From: Elusimicrobiota bacterium
GTDB lineage: Bacteria; Elusimicrobiota; Elusimicrobia; FEN-1173
Direction: 5' to 3'
Assembly: GCA_016706425.1 (NCBI GenBank)
Contig: JADJJR010000001.1
Location: 2,418,001-2,482,000, forward strand
DNA: 64,000 nucleotides
The notes under the pieces were generated by a model. The model searched no databases, was not told the origin of the DNA, and saw nothing but the letters and a program-made list of their open reading frames with translations. Positions 26,844 through 36,442 of the stretch are shown piece after piece. A program made the position numbers and the translations under genes. Numbering within the stretch: position 1 is the first letter of the stretch; each line of letters opens with the position of its first letter.

Positions 26844-28271
26844 CTATTCCAAAACGATGCGGTAGTCTTCCCAGGCCAGGGTGCGGTCGATGTCGACTTC
26901 CACCTTCCGGTGGATGATTTTTTCCAACCGGTCCTGCCGCTCGCGGACGAAATCCCCGACGCCGGGGGCCAACGTCACCTTCAGGCGCCCCTCGGTCCGC
27001 CCCTGGGTGAGCTCGTGGATCTCCTTTTGCACCCGCAGGTACATGGATTCCCGCGAGAGGACGTTGCCCGAACCCGCGCAATCGGCGCAGGGCTCCGACA
27101 AAAGCGACAAAAGGGATTCCCGACGGCGTTCGCGCGTCATTTCCACCAGCCCCAACCGCGTGATGGGCAGGATCTTGATTTTGGCACGGTCGTACTTCGT
27201 GGCCTCTTCCAGCACTTCGACGACCTTGATCTGGTTGCGCTTGCGCCGCATGTCGATGAAGTCGATGACGATGATGCCGCCGATGTTCCGCAACCGCAAC
27301 TGCTTGGCGACCTCCTCGGCCGCCTCCAGGTTCGTGGCCGTGACGGTTTCTTCCTGGGATTTGTGGCCGATGAATTTCCCCGTGTTGACGTCGATGGCGC
27401 AGAGGGACTCCGCCTCCTGGATGATGATGTAGCCGCCGGAGGGCAGGTCGATGCGCTGTTGGCGGATGTGCGCCAGCTCGCGATCGACGCCGAAGGCCTG
27501 GAAGATCGGCGTCTTGCCCGTGTAATGCTGCACCCGGTCGGCCAGCTCGGGGGCCAGGCCGGTGACGAAATCCTTGACCTCTTTGTATTCTTGGCGGTCG
27601 TCGACGAGAAAGATCTGCGCGTCGGAGGTGAGCAGGTCGCGCGCGACCTGGAACGTCAAGCCCAATTCGCGGTGGATGAGGGTGCCCGACTGGGCGCTCT
27701 CGTATTTCCGCTGGATGCCCTCCCACAGTTTCGCGAGGTACTTGAGCTCGGCGCGCAGCTCCCCCTCGTCGGCGCCCTCGGCCTCGGTGCGCACGATGAT
27801 GCCGCCCGCCATGTTCTCCTCGTCGATGATCCGCCGCAGCCGTTCGCGCTCCTCGGGCTCCTCGATGTTTTTGGAGACGCCGAGGTGGTCGCTCTTCGGC
27901 ATGTAAATCAAGTACCGCCCCGGCAGCGAGATGTCCATGGTGACTTTCATGCCCTTGGTGCTGATGGCTTCCTTCGCCACCTGGACCATGATGTCCTCGT
28001 TGCGTTTGATCATTTTTTCGATGTGGCGCTCCTTGGCGTTGGAGACCACGTCGGTCACGTACAGGTACGCGTTCTTCTCGAACCCCGTGTTGACGAAGGC
28101 GCTCGAAATGCCGGGGAGCACGTTTTCCACCCGGCCTTTGTAGATGTTGCCGACCAGCTTGGCCATGCCCAGGGCGGGCCGCTCGATCATGAATTCGGCG
28201 AGCCGGCCGTTGTCCAACACGGCGATGCGCGTCTCCTCGGGCAAAACGTTCGCGATGATTTCTCTTTTCAT
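26844..28271 (-). CDS. rng: Ribonuclease G/E family endoribonuclease
   Basis: A 475-residue protein of RNase G size, lacking the long RNase E C-terminal scaffold. N-terminal S1 domain (NIYKGRVENVLPGISSAFV, about residues 42-60), catalytic metal-binding aspartates in CAIDVNTGKFIG (about 303-314) and VIDFIDM (about 344-350), and the zinc-link CADC near 396 (canonical CPxC). It processes rRNA 5' ends and degrades mRNA from the 5' monophosphate. A frequent neighbour of mre/rod genes in bacteria, as here. AAGGAA precedes the ATG. Confidence 0.93.
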   Translation of the reverse strand: MKREIIANVLPEETRIAVLDNGRLAEFMIERPALGMAKLVGNIYKGRVENVLPGISSAFVNTGFEKNAYLYVTDVVSNAKERHIEKMIKRNEDIMVQVAKEAISTKGMKVTMDISLPGRYLIYMPKSDHLGVSKNIEEPEERERLRRIIDEENMAGGIIVRTEAEGADEGELRAELKYLAKLWEGIQRKYESAQSGTLIHRELGLTFQVARDLLTSDAQIFLVDDRQEYKEVKDFVTGLAPELADRVQHYTGKTPIFQAFGVDRELAHIRQQRIDLPSGGYIIIQEAESLCAIDVNTGKFIGHKSQEETVTATNLEAAEEVAKQLRLRNIGGIIVIDFIDMRRKRNQIKVVEVLEEATKYDRAKIKILPITRLGLVEMTRERRRESLLSLLSEPCADCAGSGNVLSRESMYLRVQKEIHELTQGRTEGRLKVTLAPGVGDFVRERQDRLEKIIHRKVEVDIDRTLAWEDYRIVLE

Positions 28272-28294
28272 TTTTTTATTTCCTTTTCAGTGAA

Positions 28295-29665
28295 TTACAA
28301 AAGATAACGTCGAAGATGGATGGACAACAACAGGCCCACCGCCATAAAAGATCCCACCAAACCCGACCCGCCGTAGGACAGGAAGGGCAGGGGCACCCCG
28401 GTCACCGGCATGAGCCCCATGGCCATGCCGATGTTGATGAGCCCCGAAAAGGTGAAGAACGTGCCCAGCGCCACGGCCAAATGCCGGCCGAAACGGTCGC
28501 GCGCGGTGAAGGCGATGTCGAACGCCCGCCACGCCACCCAAAAGAACACCGTGAGCACGAACAACGCGCCCAGGAAACCCGTCTCTTCCCCCACGTGGGA
28601 GAAGATGAAGTCCGTGTGTTTTTCGGGCAGGAAGCCCAACTGGGTCTGGCTTCCCGACATGTACCCCTTGCCGACGAAACGCCCGGACCCCAGGGCGATT
28701 TCCGACTGTAAAATGTTGTACCCCGCGCCCAAGGGATCCACCGCGGGATCGACAAAAGCGATGAGCCGCTTCCGCTGGTAGGGTTTGAGCGCCCGGTCCA
28801 CCACGAAGGACCCCCCCACCCCCGCCGCGAGGACCACGAGGACGGTGAAGAGGTGGAAACCCGTCACGTGGAACCGCAACTTTCGGAGCAGCCACCAAAA
28901 GAGGACCGCCCCCACCGCCACGCCCGACCACAGGAACATCAGGGGCCGCGTTTGTTGAAACGCCTTGGACAACCACGGCAGGACCGCGCTGTCGGCCCAA
29001 CGGTCTCCCACGATGGAAAAATACGTGCCCGTGAGCGGGATCCCCAGCGCGATCGCCGCGCAGGCGACGATGGCCACCAGAAAACCCAAGGGCGCCCCCG
29101 CGGAAAACAGGACCGCCAAGGTCATGGGACCCATCACCAAGGCGCTCGACAAATCGGGCTGGAGAAGGATCAACCCGAAGTAAAACCCCGCCAACACCAA
29201 CAGGGGCACGGCCCCCGCCCATTGGCGGACCTCCCGGTAACGCCTGTCCGCGTAGGCCGCCAGCGCGGCCGCCAAAGCCAGGCGCACGACCTCCACGGGC
29301 TGGAAATAAACGGGGCCCAAATCGAGCCAGGACCGTGACCCCCTCAACCGCGTTCCGAAAATCAAGGTGACCAAAAGCACGACCGCCCCCGTCGCGTACA
29401 CGCCCCGGGAGTAGGTTTGGAAAACCTGGTAGGGCAGGAGCGCCAGGAGCACCATGGCGAGGAACCCCACGAAAATCCCCAGGCCTTGTCGCGTCAAGTA
29501 CCCGGACGCTCCGCCGGTGTGCGCCGTGGCCGAAAAAATAAAAAGAAACCCGAAGGTCGCCAGGGTCAAAACCGCCGCGAGCAAGCTCCAATCGAGCCGG
29601 GCGAGGACGCGCGGCGCGCCGGAGCGCTCGTTGACGCGGAAGAACCGGGGAACGATCTCGACCAC
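28295..29665 (-). CDS. rodA: Rod-shape peptidoglycan glycosyltransferase RodA
   Basis: A 456-residue SEDS-family protein with about ten membrane segments. The conserved loop EKHTDFIFSHVGEETGFLG, the catalytic Asp region of SEDS polymerases (LDLGPVYFQPVEVVRLALA), and GLMPVTGVPLPFLSYGGSGL are present. It polymerises lipid II glycan strands for side-wall growth, paired with PBP2. Slightly longer than the usual ~370-420 residues because of expanded loops. It starts with GTG at 29665, three bases after the mrdA stop. Confidence 0.94.
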   Translation of the reverse strand: MVEIVPRFFRVNERSGAPRVLARLDWSLLAAVLTLATFGFLFIFSATAHTGGASGYLTRQGLGIFVGFLAMVLLALLPYQVFQTYSRGVYATGAVVLLVTLIFGTRLRGSRSWLDLGPVYFQPVEVVRLALAAALAAYADRRYREVRQWAGAVPLLVLAGFYFGLILLQPDLSSALVMGPMTLAVLFSAGAPLGFLVAIVACAAIALGIPLTGTYFSIVGDRWADSAVLPWLSKAFQQTRPLMFLWSGVAVGAVLFWWLLRKLRFHVTGFHLFTVLVVLAAGVGGSFVVDRALKPYQRKRLIAFVDPAVDPLGAGYNILQSEIALGSGRFVGKGYMSGSQTQLGFLPEKHTDFIFSHVGEETGFLGALFVLTVFFWVAWRAFDIAFTARDRFGRHLAVALGTFFTFSGLINIGMAMGLMPVTGVPLPFLSYGGSGLVGSFMAVGLLLSIHLRRYLL

Positions 29666-29668
29666 GGA

Positions 29669-31447
29669 TCAAACCCTCCCCGGGGGAAAAGCGGTGTCGA
29701 TGATCCGCTTGGCGATGGGGCCCGCCGCCGCGGAACCGTGACCGCCGTTTTCGACAAAGACCAACACGGCGATTTCCGCGGGTTGCCCTTTGGGCCCCGC
29801 GTAGGCGGCGAACCAAGCGTGGTCTTCGCCGTGGGGGTTTTGGGCGGTCCCGGTCTTGGCCCCCAGGTCCAGGTCCGGGCGATAAATCACCCGCCCCGAC
29901 CCCTGGGACACGACGTTGCCCATCGCCCGGTGGAGGGTGCCCCAGGTGGCGTTGTTCAGTTCAACCGTCCGTCTTATCTCGGATTTCCCGCGCCAAAGCG
30001 TTTGGCCCGTGGTGGCGCGCGCCTCCCGGACCAAGTAGGGTTTCCACACCGTGCCGCCGTTGGCCACGGCGGCCACGAACACCGCCGCCTGCAGCGGCGT
30101 GGACAACACAAAACCTTGCCCGATGGCCGTGTTGAGCGTGTCGCCGTCAAACCATCCTTCGCGGCGCGCGCGTTTCTTCCATTCGCGATCGGGCATGAGC
30201 CCCGACGATTCGGAAGGCAGGTCGATGCCGGTTTTCTCGCCGAACCCGAACGCCTTGGCGCGGGACGCCAGGGCCTCGGGGCCCGCCGTCAACCCGATGT
30301 TGTAAAAATAGATGTTGCAGGACCACGCCACGGCGCCCCAAAAGTCCTGTCGGTGATGTTTGTTCCAGCATTTAAATTCGCGAACGCCCCCGGTGATGGG
30401 CAAAAGATAGACCCCGTTGCAATAAAAAGTGCGGTGGGTGTCCCACCGGGCGTCGTTGAGGCCCGTCAAAGCGGTGATAATTTTGAAAACCGAGCCCGGG
30501 GGGTAGACCCCCTGCAAGGCCCGATTGAAAAACGGTTGGCGCGGGTCGATGACATGGCGGGCCAGGCTTTCCGAGGGATCAAAACCCGGACGGCTGGCCA
30601 GCGTCAACACCGCCCCGGTTCGCGGATCGAGGACCACCGCCGCGCCCCGACCGGAGGGCGAGGCGTCCAGTCCGGCTTCCGCGACCTGTTGCAGTCGACG
30701 GTCGAGGGTCAAGTGCAAATCGGCCCCCGGCACCGAAGACAGACGCCCCAACACCTGGATGTGCCGCCCCGCGGCGTCCGTGACGAACTGCAGGCCGCCG
30801 TCGGTGCCGCGCAACAAATCGTCGTAAACTTTTTCCACCCCGCCCCGCCCGATAAACTGGCCCGACCGCCAACGATCGCGATCCCTTTTTAAATCGTTGT
30901 CATCCACTTCGCTGACATAACCCAGGAGATGGGCCGCCAGCGATCCATAGCGCGTTCGCCGCTGGGGCTCCGCCAACACGTTCACGCCGGGAAGAAAAGC
31001 GCGCCGCTCCATGATCGCCAGGGCCGATTCCCGGGGGATGTTGGCCAGAAGCCGGGTCATTTTTCCCGTCCGCTGGGCCTCGGCCATTTTGCGTTGGAGG
31101 GCGGTCCGTTGATCGGGAAGCCGCCGAACCAGCTCCGCCAAAACGGCCTCCGGGGTGAAAACCGTGTCCCCGCCCCGGGCGTAGAACAAGGAAAACCGCG
31201 GGGCGTTGTCCAACAGCGCGTCGTCTTTGCCGTCGGTTTGGGCGTAAATGAGTCCGCGCGGGGCCAAAAACGGAAGGAGTTGGGTGCTGTTTCGCTCCGC
31301 GCGACGGGAAAATTCGGGCCCGCGGACGACCTGGAGGAAAAAAAGGCGGAGAGCCAGCAAAACAAAAACGCCGGTCGCCAAGGTGGACAGGACGAACAAC
31401 CGCCGATCGTCGCGCGCGGACAGGGGCGCGTTTTCGCGATTATTCAC
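29669..31447 (-). CDS. mrdA: Penicillin-binding protein 2 (transpeptidase of the elongasome)
   Basis: A 592-residue class B PBP: one N-terminal membrane anchor (about residues 17-38), the non-penicillin-binding domain, and a transpeptidase domain with the active-site serine in GVYPPGSVFKII, SCN as the second motif and AKTGTAQN as the third. It crosslinks peptidoglycan made by RodA. It starts at GTG 31447, which overlaps the mreD stop by 8 bp, so translation is coupled; an upstream extension inside mreD is rejected. Confidence 0.94.
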   Translation of the reverse strand: MNNRENAPLSARDDRRLFVLSTLATGVFVLLALRLFFLQVVRGPEFSRRAERNSTQLLPFLAPRGLIYAQTDGKDDALLDNAPRFSLFYARGGDTVFTPEAVLAELVRRLPDQRTALQRKMAEAQRTGKMTRLLANIPRESALAIMERRAFLPGVNVLAEPQRRTRYGSLAAHLLGYVSEVDDNDLKRDRDRWRSGQFIGRGGVEKVYDDLLRGTDGGLQFVTDAAGRHIQVLGRLSSVPGADLHLTLDRRLQQVAEAGLDASPSGRGAAVVLDPRTGAVLTLASRPGFDPSESLARHVIDPRQPFFNRALQGVYPPGSVFKIITALTGLNDARWDTHRTFYCNGVYLLPITGGVREFKCWNKHHRQDFWGAVAWSCNIYFYNIGLTAGPEALASRAKAFGFGEKTGIDLPSESSGLMPDREWKKRARREGWFDGDTLNTAIGQGFVLSTPLQAAVFVAAVANGGTVWKPYLVREARATTGQTLWRGKSEIRRTVELNNATWGTLHRAMGNVVSQGSGRVIYRPDLDLGAKTGTAQNPHGEDHAWFAAYAGPKGQPAEIAVLVFVENGGHGSAAAGPIAKRIIDTAFPPGRV

Positions 31448-31952
31448 GATCGCCCTGCACGGGCGCGCGCCACGCCGAAATCCAAACCGATTGGGCCCAA
31501 AACACCGCGGGGGCCGCGCACGCGTTGAGAATAACGCCGATGACGAGATGACCGAGGCCCGGGGCCACCATGGGAACCGTCTGCAAAAAGAACCCGCGAA
31601 GAACCATCGCGCCGCCGAAGAGGACAACGGTGCCCAAAGCGGCCACGGTGATTTGGGTGATCAATTTGTCGGCGTTGAGTTCCCGGGCCGAGAGTCCCGC
31701 CGCGGCCCCCGCGAGCATCAAAAGCCAACCTTGGGTTCCGAACGCCGTCGCGCCGTAGGCGTCCGCGGCCAAACCCCAGAAGAAGCCCAGCGTCATGGCG
31801 AGCCGGGTGCTGTTTCGAAGACCAAAAGCCAGCGTGGCCAGCAACAACCAATGGGGCGTGGGAAAAGCCGACGGAACAAGAAAGACGAAGAGGGTTTGAA
31901 AAATCCAAACCAGCAACAACGTGGTCACGACAAACAGGATGTTCCGATTCAC
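31440..31952 (-). CDS. mreD: Rod-shape-determining protein MreD
   Basis: A 170-residue, five- to six-helix membrane protein of normal MreD length. Sequence similarity is low in this family, so the call leans on its hydrophobic pattern and on the mreB-mreC-mreD-mrdA-rodA order. Its ATG overlaps the mreC stop by four bases. Confidence 0.85.
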   Translation of the reverse strand: MNRNILFVVTTLLLVWIFQTLFVFLVPSAFPTPHWLLLATLAFGLRNSTRLAMTLGFFWGLAADAYGATAFGTQGWLLMLAGAAAGLSARELNADKLITQITVAALGTVVLFGGAMVLRGFFLQTVPMVAPGLGHLVIGVILNACAAPAVFWAQSVWISAWRAPVQGDRE

Positions 31953-32767
31953 GCCGGGTTCTCCGGGGAAACCACCAACACTTCGCGCAAAGCCCCCATT
32001 CTTGCGGCCGGCGAAAGGATCGCGCGTTTGGCGCTGCCCCCCGAGGGTTCCAACACGTCCAGGACACGCCCGATCAAGAGCCCGGACGGAAACACCCCGC
32101 CCAGCCCCGAACTGACAATTTCGTCCCCGGGGCGAACGTCCGCGTCGGAAAACAAATAGTTCAAAAGCAACCGGTTGGCGCCCCGCCCCTCCACCAACCC
32201 CTGGTCCCCCGTTCGGTCAACGTGGGCGGACAACGCCGAGAACGGGTCGGTCAACAACACGACCCGGGCTTTTCCGTCCGGCATGACTTCCCGGACCTGC
32301 CCCAGGACCACCGGCCGCCCCCCCACCACCGTGACGACCGCGTCCCCCATGCCCACCGGGGAAGCCGGCTTCACCAGCACGCTGTGGAACCAATCCGTCG
32401 CCTCCCGCGCCCACACCCGGGCCGTGGTCCGGCGGTAATGGGGCCACCGCGGCAACCCGAGCAACCGGGTCAGGCGGTCGTTTTCTTCCTCGACCATTTT
32501 TTGTCGAACGGTGTCGAGGCGGCCGTCCAGCCAACGCGATTCAAATTCCGCCGCGCGTTGATCGGCCCGCAGGAGGCGGGCCAAGCGTTGCCCGAACCGA
32601 CCCCATTGGTCCATTTGGGCCACCAAGGGGGACCCGGCCGGAAGCCAAAGATAATAAAAAGAATGCTTTAAGGATTGGACGACCCGGTCCGCGGACCAAG
32701 CCAGGAGGCAAACGGAGACCAACGTGTACGTGCCGAAGAGAATCGGGGTGCGGTGCCGCTCAAACAA
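31949..32767 (-). CDS. mreC: Rod-shape-determining protein MreC
   Basis: A 272-residue protein: N-terminal membrane helix (about residues 8-26), coiled coil (about 55-100), then the double beta-barrel domain with GDAVVTVVGGRPVVLGQVRE and GDEIVSSGLGGVFPSGLLIG, typical for periplasmic MreC. It links MreB filaments to PBP2/RodA. The apparent start is TTG at 32767 with GGGAGA 7 bp upstream. The gap to mreB is 93 bp with no clear signal. Confidence 0.9.
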   Translation of the reverse strand: MFERHRTPILFGTYTLVSVCLLAWSADRVVQSLKHSFYYLWLPAGSPLVAQMDQWGRFGQRLARLLRADQRAAEFESRWLDGRLDTVRQKMVEEENDRLTRLLGLPRWPHYRRTTARVWAREATDWFHSVLVKPASPVGMGDAVVTVVGGRPVVLGQVREVMPDGKARVVLLTDPFSALSAHVDRTGDQGLVEGRGANRLLLNYLFSDADVRPGDEIVSSGLGGVFPSGLLIGRVLDVLEPSGGSAKRAILSPAARMGALREVLVVSPENPA

Positions 32768-32860
32768 AATGGGTTCTCCCTCGCGTCCGGGGTGGGGCCT
32801 GTCGAGCGGACGGGCCGGTCCCGGATTTCGCGGTGACGGAAGGGAGCGGACGAGGCGGGA

Positions 32861-33892
32861 TTAAAACGACGGGCGGACGCGGGAGCGCTTGATGTTGTCA
32901 AGCTCTTCCAGATAGCGGCCGCAACCCATCACGACGCAGGTCAAGGGGTCGGCGGCCCGGGTCACGGGGAGCTCCGTCTCTTTGGAGATGAGCTCCGGCA
33001 CGCCGCGCAGGAGGCATCCGCCCCCCGCCAGCACGATGCCGCGATCCACCAGGTCGGCCGACAGCTCCGCCGGGGTTTCCTCCAGCGTCGCCTTGACCAC
33101 GTCCACGATGAGTTTCAGAGGTTCGGAAAGGGCCTGCCGGACTTCCTCGGACGATATCGCGATCGTCTTCGGCAAACCGGTGACTTGGTCCCGTCCCTTC
33201 ACCTCCATGGTTCGCTCCTCGACCTGCGGCACGGCGCTGCCAATCTTGATCTTGACATCCTCCGCCGTCGTCTCGCCGATGAGCAAATTGTACTTCCGTC
33301 GAAAATATTGCACGATGGCCTCGTCCATTTCGTCCCCGGCCACATCCAAGGACTTCGAGACCACCATCCCCCCCAAGGAAATCACGGCCACCTCCGTGGT
33401 GCCGCCGCCGATGTCCACAATCATGTTGCCCGAAGGCTCCGAGATGGGCATTTCGGCGCCGATGGCCGCCGCCTTGGGTTCCTCAATCAACTCCACGAAT
33501 CGCGCGCCCGCCTGGTCCGCGGCTTCCTTCACGGCCCGTCTCTCCACTTCGGTGATCCCGGACGGAATTCCGATGACCACCCGCGGGTGGAGCAAGCTGC
33601 GGCGGTTGTGCACTTTCCGTATGAAATATTTGATCATTTCCTGCGTGACATCGAAATCCGCGATGACCCCGTTCCGCAGGGGGCGCACGGCGATGATGTT
33701 CGCGGGGGTCTTGCCGAGCATGCGCTTGGCTTCGAGTCCGAAGGCGACCGGCTCCCGGGTGTCCCGGTTGATCGCGACGACGGAGGGTTCTTTCAACACG
33801 ATCCCCTGCCCCTTGACGTAGACGAGGGTGTTGGCCGTACCGAGGTCAATCCCCATGTCGTTCGAAAAGAGGCTGAAGATGTAGTCGAACAA
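32861..33892 (-). CDS. mreB: Actin-like cell-shape protein MreB
   Basis: A 343-residue MreB with GIDLGTANTLVYVKGQGIVL (phosphate 1), VVIGIPSGITEVERRAV, DIGGGTTEVAVISLGG (phosphate 2) and GIVLAGGGCLLRGVPEL (adenosine). It forms membrane-bound filaments that steer side-wall synthesis, so the cell is probably a rod. TTG at 33892 is the likely start, 5-6 bp after GGAGGA. It begins 15 bp after rplQ, so the shape genes may be read through from the ribosomal operon. Confidence 0.96.
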   Translation of the reverse strand: MFDYIFSLFSNDMGIDLGTANTLVYVKGQGIVLKEPSVVAINRDTREPVAFGLEAKRMLGKTPANIIAVRPLRNGVIADFDVTQEMIKYFIRKVHNRRSLLHPRVVIGIPSGITEVERRAVKEAADQAGARFVELIEEPKAAAIGAEMPISEPSGNMIVDIGGGTTEVAVISLGGMVVSKSLDVAGDEMDEAIVQYFRRKYNLLIGETTAEDVKIKIGSAVPQVEERTMEVKGRDQVTGLPKTIAISSEEVRQALSEPLKLIVDVVKATLEETPAELSADLVDRGIVLAGGGCLLRGVPELISKETELPVTRAADPLTCVVMGCGRYLEELDNIKRSRVRPSF

Positions 33893-33907
33893 GCGCGTCC
33901 TCCGACG

Positions 33908-34258
33908 TTAAGAAACGAGGCGGATCAACGCCACCGGGGCGTTGTCGCCGGACCGCGCGCCCAACCGGTGGATGCGGGTGCAACCGCCGGGCCGGGCCTG
34001 GTAGCGCGGGACCAACACATCATAGATTTTTTTTCGCACGTCTTCGTCGTTCACGTCCGCGGTCACGCGGCGGCGGCTTTCCAAGGTGTTCTTTTTGGCC
34101 CGCGCCAACACGCCTTCGGCGAACCGCGACAACTCCTTCGCTTTGGCGACGGTCGTGCGGATCTCCTCGTGGCGGAACAAGCTCACCGTGAGGCTCCGCA
34201 GGAGCGCCATCCGCGCCCCGGTGGGGCGGGACAGTTTGCGTCCGGCGTGGGTGTTCAT
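33908..34258 (-). CDS. rplQ: 50S ribosomal protein L17
   Basis: A 116-residue L17 with RKLSRPTGARMALLRSL at the N-terminus and GGCTRIHRLGARSGDNAPVA near the end. It sits near the exit tunnel. ATG 34258 overlaps the rpoA stop (ATGA); a longer upstream frame inside rpoA is not real. Last gene of the alpha operon, followed directly by mreB. Confidence 0.96.
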   Translation of the reverse strand: MNTHAGRKLSRPTGARMALLRSLTVSLFRHEEIRTTVAKAKELSRFAEGVLARAKKNTLESRRRVTADVNDEDVRKKIYDVLVPRYQARPGGCTRIHRLGARSGDNAPVALIRLVS

Positions 34259-35238
34259 GACTTGGCCTCGCTCGCCGCCGCGGGCGCCAACATGCCCAGC
34301 GACAGGTTGTGCTCCTTCAAGCGCTCCTGGATTTCCTCCAGGGACTTCTTGCCGAAATTCTTGAAGCCCAGGAGTTCCTCTTCCGTTTTGGACACCAGAT
34401 CGTTGATGGTGCGGATCTTGGCGGCTTTGAGGCAGTTGGAGGCGCGGACCGTCAGTTCGATCATGTCCACCGATTGGTCCAACAAATCCTTCATTTTGCC
34501 CGTCGGTTCCGGAGCGTCCGCCGCCGTGTTTCCGGCCTCGGCGGGGACGGACTCCTCGGCCGGCAAGAACACACCGACCGTGCTTTTGAGAATGCGCGCG
34601 GCGCGGGTCACGGCGTCTTGGGGGGTGATCGAACCGTCGGTCCAAACTTCCAGGACCAATTTGTCGTAGTCGGTCATCTGCCCCACGCGGGCGTTTTGAA
34701 CTTCGTAGTGGGCCTTGGTCACGGGCGAGAACAAAGCGTCCACCGGGATGGTGTTGACCGGTTGGCCGTCCCGTTTCAAGCGGTCGGCGGTGACGAAACC
34801 GCGACCCCGCCCGACTTCGATTTCCACGTCCAATTCCGCGCCCGCGTCCAAATGGGCGATGATGTGGTCGGGGTTCAACACTTCCACCGACGAAGTCGCT
34901 TCGATGTGCTTGGCCTTCACTTCGCCGCCTTTTTTCTTCAGGGTGAGCAATTCCGGCCCGGCCGTCCGCAGGCGGAAGCGCAGCTGGCGGAGATTCAGCA
35001 ACAGGGTGATCACGTCTTCCTGAACGCCTTTCAGGCTTGAGAATTCATGCGGGGCGCCCTTGATGCGGACGGCGGTGACCGCCGCGCCCTCCAAGGACGA
35101 CAGAAGGATTCGCTTGAGCGAATGCCCCACCGTTTGGCCGTACCCCCGTTCAAAGGGTTCGGCGACAAACTTGCCGTGGGTCTCCCCGGCCGTTTCGGCC
35201 TCCAACTTTTGCGGCAACACCAATCCAAGATTCGTCAT
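34255..35238 (-). CDS. rpoA: RNA polymerase alpha subunit
   Basis: A 327-residue alpha subunit. The N-terminal assembly domain (to about residue 230) includes FERGYGQTVGHSLKRILLSS; a flexible acidic linker follows; the C-terminal domain has LTVRASNCLKAAKIRTINDL, the region that contacts UP-element DNA and activators. Needed for assembly of the polymerase with RpoB and RpoC encoded in the same run. Placed as usual between rpsD and rplQ. Confidence 0.97.
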   Translation of the reverse strand: MTNLGLVLPQKLEAETAGETHGKFVAEPFERGYGQTVGHSLKRILLSSLEGAAVTAVRIKGAPHEFSSLKGVQEDVITLLLNLRQLRFRLRTAGPELLTLKKKGGEVKAKHIEATSSVEVLNPDHIIAHLDAGAELDVEIEVGRGRGFVTADRLKRDGQPVNTIPVDALFSPVTKAHYEVQNARVGQMTDYDKLVLEVWTDGSITPQDAVTRAARILKSTVGVFLPAEESVPAEAGNTAADAPEPTGKMKDLLDQSVDMIELTVRASNCLKAAKIRTINDLVSKTEEELLGFKNFGKKSLEEIQERLKEHNLSLGMLAPAAASEAKS

Positions 35239-35268
35239 AAAGCGGCTTCCTCCTAAAAAGGGGTTCGG

Positions 35269-35949
35269 CTATTTGCTGTAAAGTTCGACGATGAACTGCT
35301 CGTTCACGGGATAGGACATTTCCTGCCGGCTCGGCCAGGATTTCACTTGCCCCGCGAGGGTCACGCCCTCGAGGCTGATGGAATCCATGGACCCCTTGAC
35401 GGCGTTGGCGACGCTCCCGTCCCACTCCAACCAGGCCGGCAACCCGCGTTGAAAAGCGGTGTGCAGCGATCGTTTGACGAAGAGATTCGCGCGAAGGCCA
35501 TCCACCAAGGCGATCCGGTCGCCGGGTTTCACCTGATAGGAGGAAATGTTCACGGGCTTGCCGTTCACCGTCACGTGGTTGTGCGAGACCAACTGCCGGG
35601 CCGCGCGCGGGGATGTGGAAAACCCCAAACGGCGGACCACGTTGTCGAGCCGGGTTTCCAGCAGGCGCAACAGGTTCTCGCCGGTGTTGCCGGCGGCGTG
35701 GGCGGCCGTGGCGAACAGGCGCCGGAACTGTCTCTCCAAAACGCCGGAGATGCGGCGCGCTTTCTGCTTCTCACGCAGACGCTTGGCGTATTCGGTGGGC
35801 TTGCCGGCGCGGCGGGCGCCGTGCTGGCCTGGGGGCAACACGCCCTCTCTGTCCATGGGGCACTTGCCGAAGCAACGATCGCCCTTCAGGAAAAGTTTGA
35901 CGCTTTCGCGACGGCACAACTTGCAAACGGGACCAATGTATCGAGCCAC
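35269..35949 (-). CDS. rpsD: 30S ribosomal protein S4
   Basis: A 226-residue S4, longer than the common ~205. It carries the zinc-binding version of the N-terminus, with Cys9, Cys12, Cys26 and Cys30, and an S4 RNA-binding domain containing LRLLETRLDNVVRRLGFS. It is a primary 16S rRNA binder; in several bacteria it also represses the alpha operon, which would make this transcript its target. Confidence 0.96.
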   Translation of the reverse strand: MARYIGPVCKLCRRESVKLFLKGDRCFGKCPMDREGVLPPGQHGARRAGKPTEYAKRLREKQKARRISGVLERQFRRLFATAAHAAGNTGENLLRLLETRLDNVVRRLGFSTSPRAARQLVSHNHVTVNGKPVNISSYQVKPGDRIALVDGLRANLFVKRSLHTAFQRGLPAWLEWDGSVANAVKGSMDSISLEGVTLAGQVKSWPSRQEMSYPVNEQFIVELYSK

Positions 35950-35961
35950 GAAGTTTCTCCT

Positions 35962-36417
35962 TTACACTCGCCGCGCTTTGGGCGGTCGGCATCCATCGTG
36001 CGGTATCGGCGTCACGTCTTTGATGGCGGTGACGACCAGGCCCGCGCCCTGAAGGGCGCGGATGGCGGTTTCGCGTCCCGAGCCGGGTCCTTTGACGAAC
36101 ACCGACACGGTCTTGACACCCAGGGCGATGGCTTTTTTGGCGGCGTTGTCCGCCGTGACCTGCGCGGCGAACGGCGTGCCTTTTTTGGTGCCCTTGAACC
36201 CCGCGCTGCCCGCGGTGGCCCAAACGATCGAGTTGCCCCGGTCGTCGGTGATGTTCACGATCGTGTTGTTGAAAGACGATTGAATGTACACGCGGGCGTT
36301 GGCGATGTCGCGCCAGGCCTTTTTCTTCAGTTTCGGCGCCGGGCCGGCGGGTCGCGCCGGGGCTTTCGCCGGGGGGGTCTTGGGGGCGTCTTTGCGCACT
36401 TCGGGTTGATCAGCCAT
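35962..36417 (-). CDS. rpsK: 30S ribosomal protein S11
   Basis: A 151-residue S11 with SSFNNTIVNITDDRGNSIVW and the C-terminal DVTPIPHDGCRPPKARRV. The N-terminal ~33 residues form a Pro/Ala/Lys-rich extension not present in most bacterial S11 proteins. Part of the platform of the 30S subunit. Confidence 0.96.
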   Translation of the reverse strand: MADQPEVRKDAPKTPPAKAPARPAGPAPKLKKKAWRDIANARVYIQSSFNNTIVNITDDRGNSIVWATAGSAGFKGTKKGTPFAAQVTADNAAKKAIALGVKTVSVFVKGPGSGRETAIRALQGAGLVVTAIKDVTPIPHDGCRPPKARRV

Positions 36418-36442
36418 GAATTCTCCTCGTCTCTAAAAAAAA

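Noticed and set aside
26797..27726. Upstream extension of the aminotransferase frame
   Set aside because: Runs out of frame through rng; the DegT family starts at MKVPLLDLA (26796) with its own ribosome-binding site.
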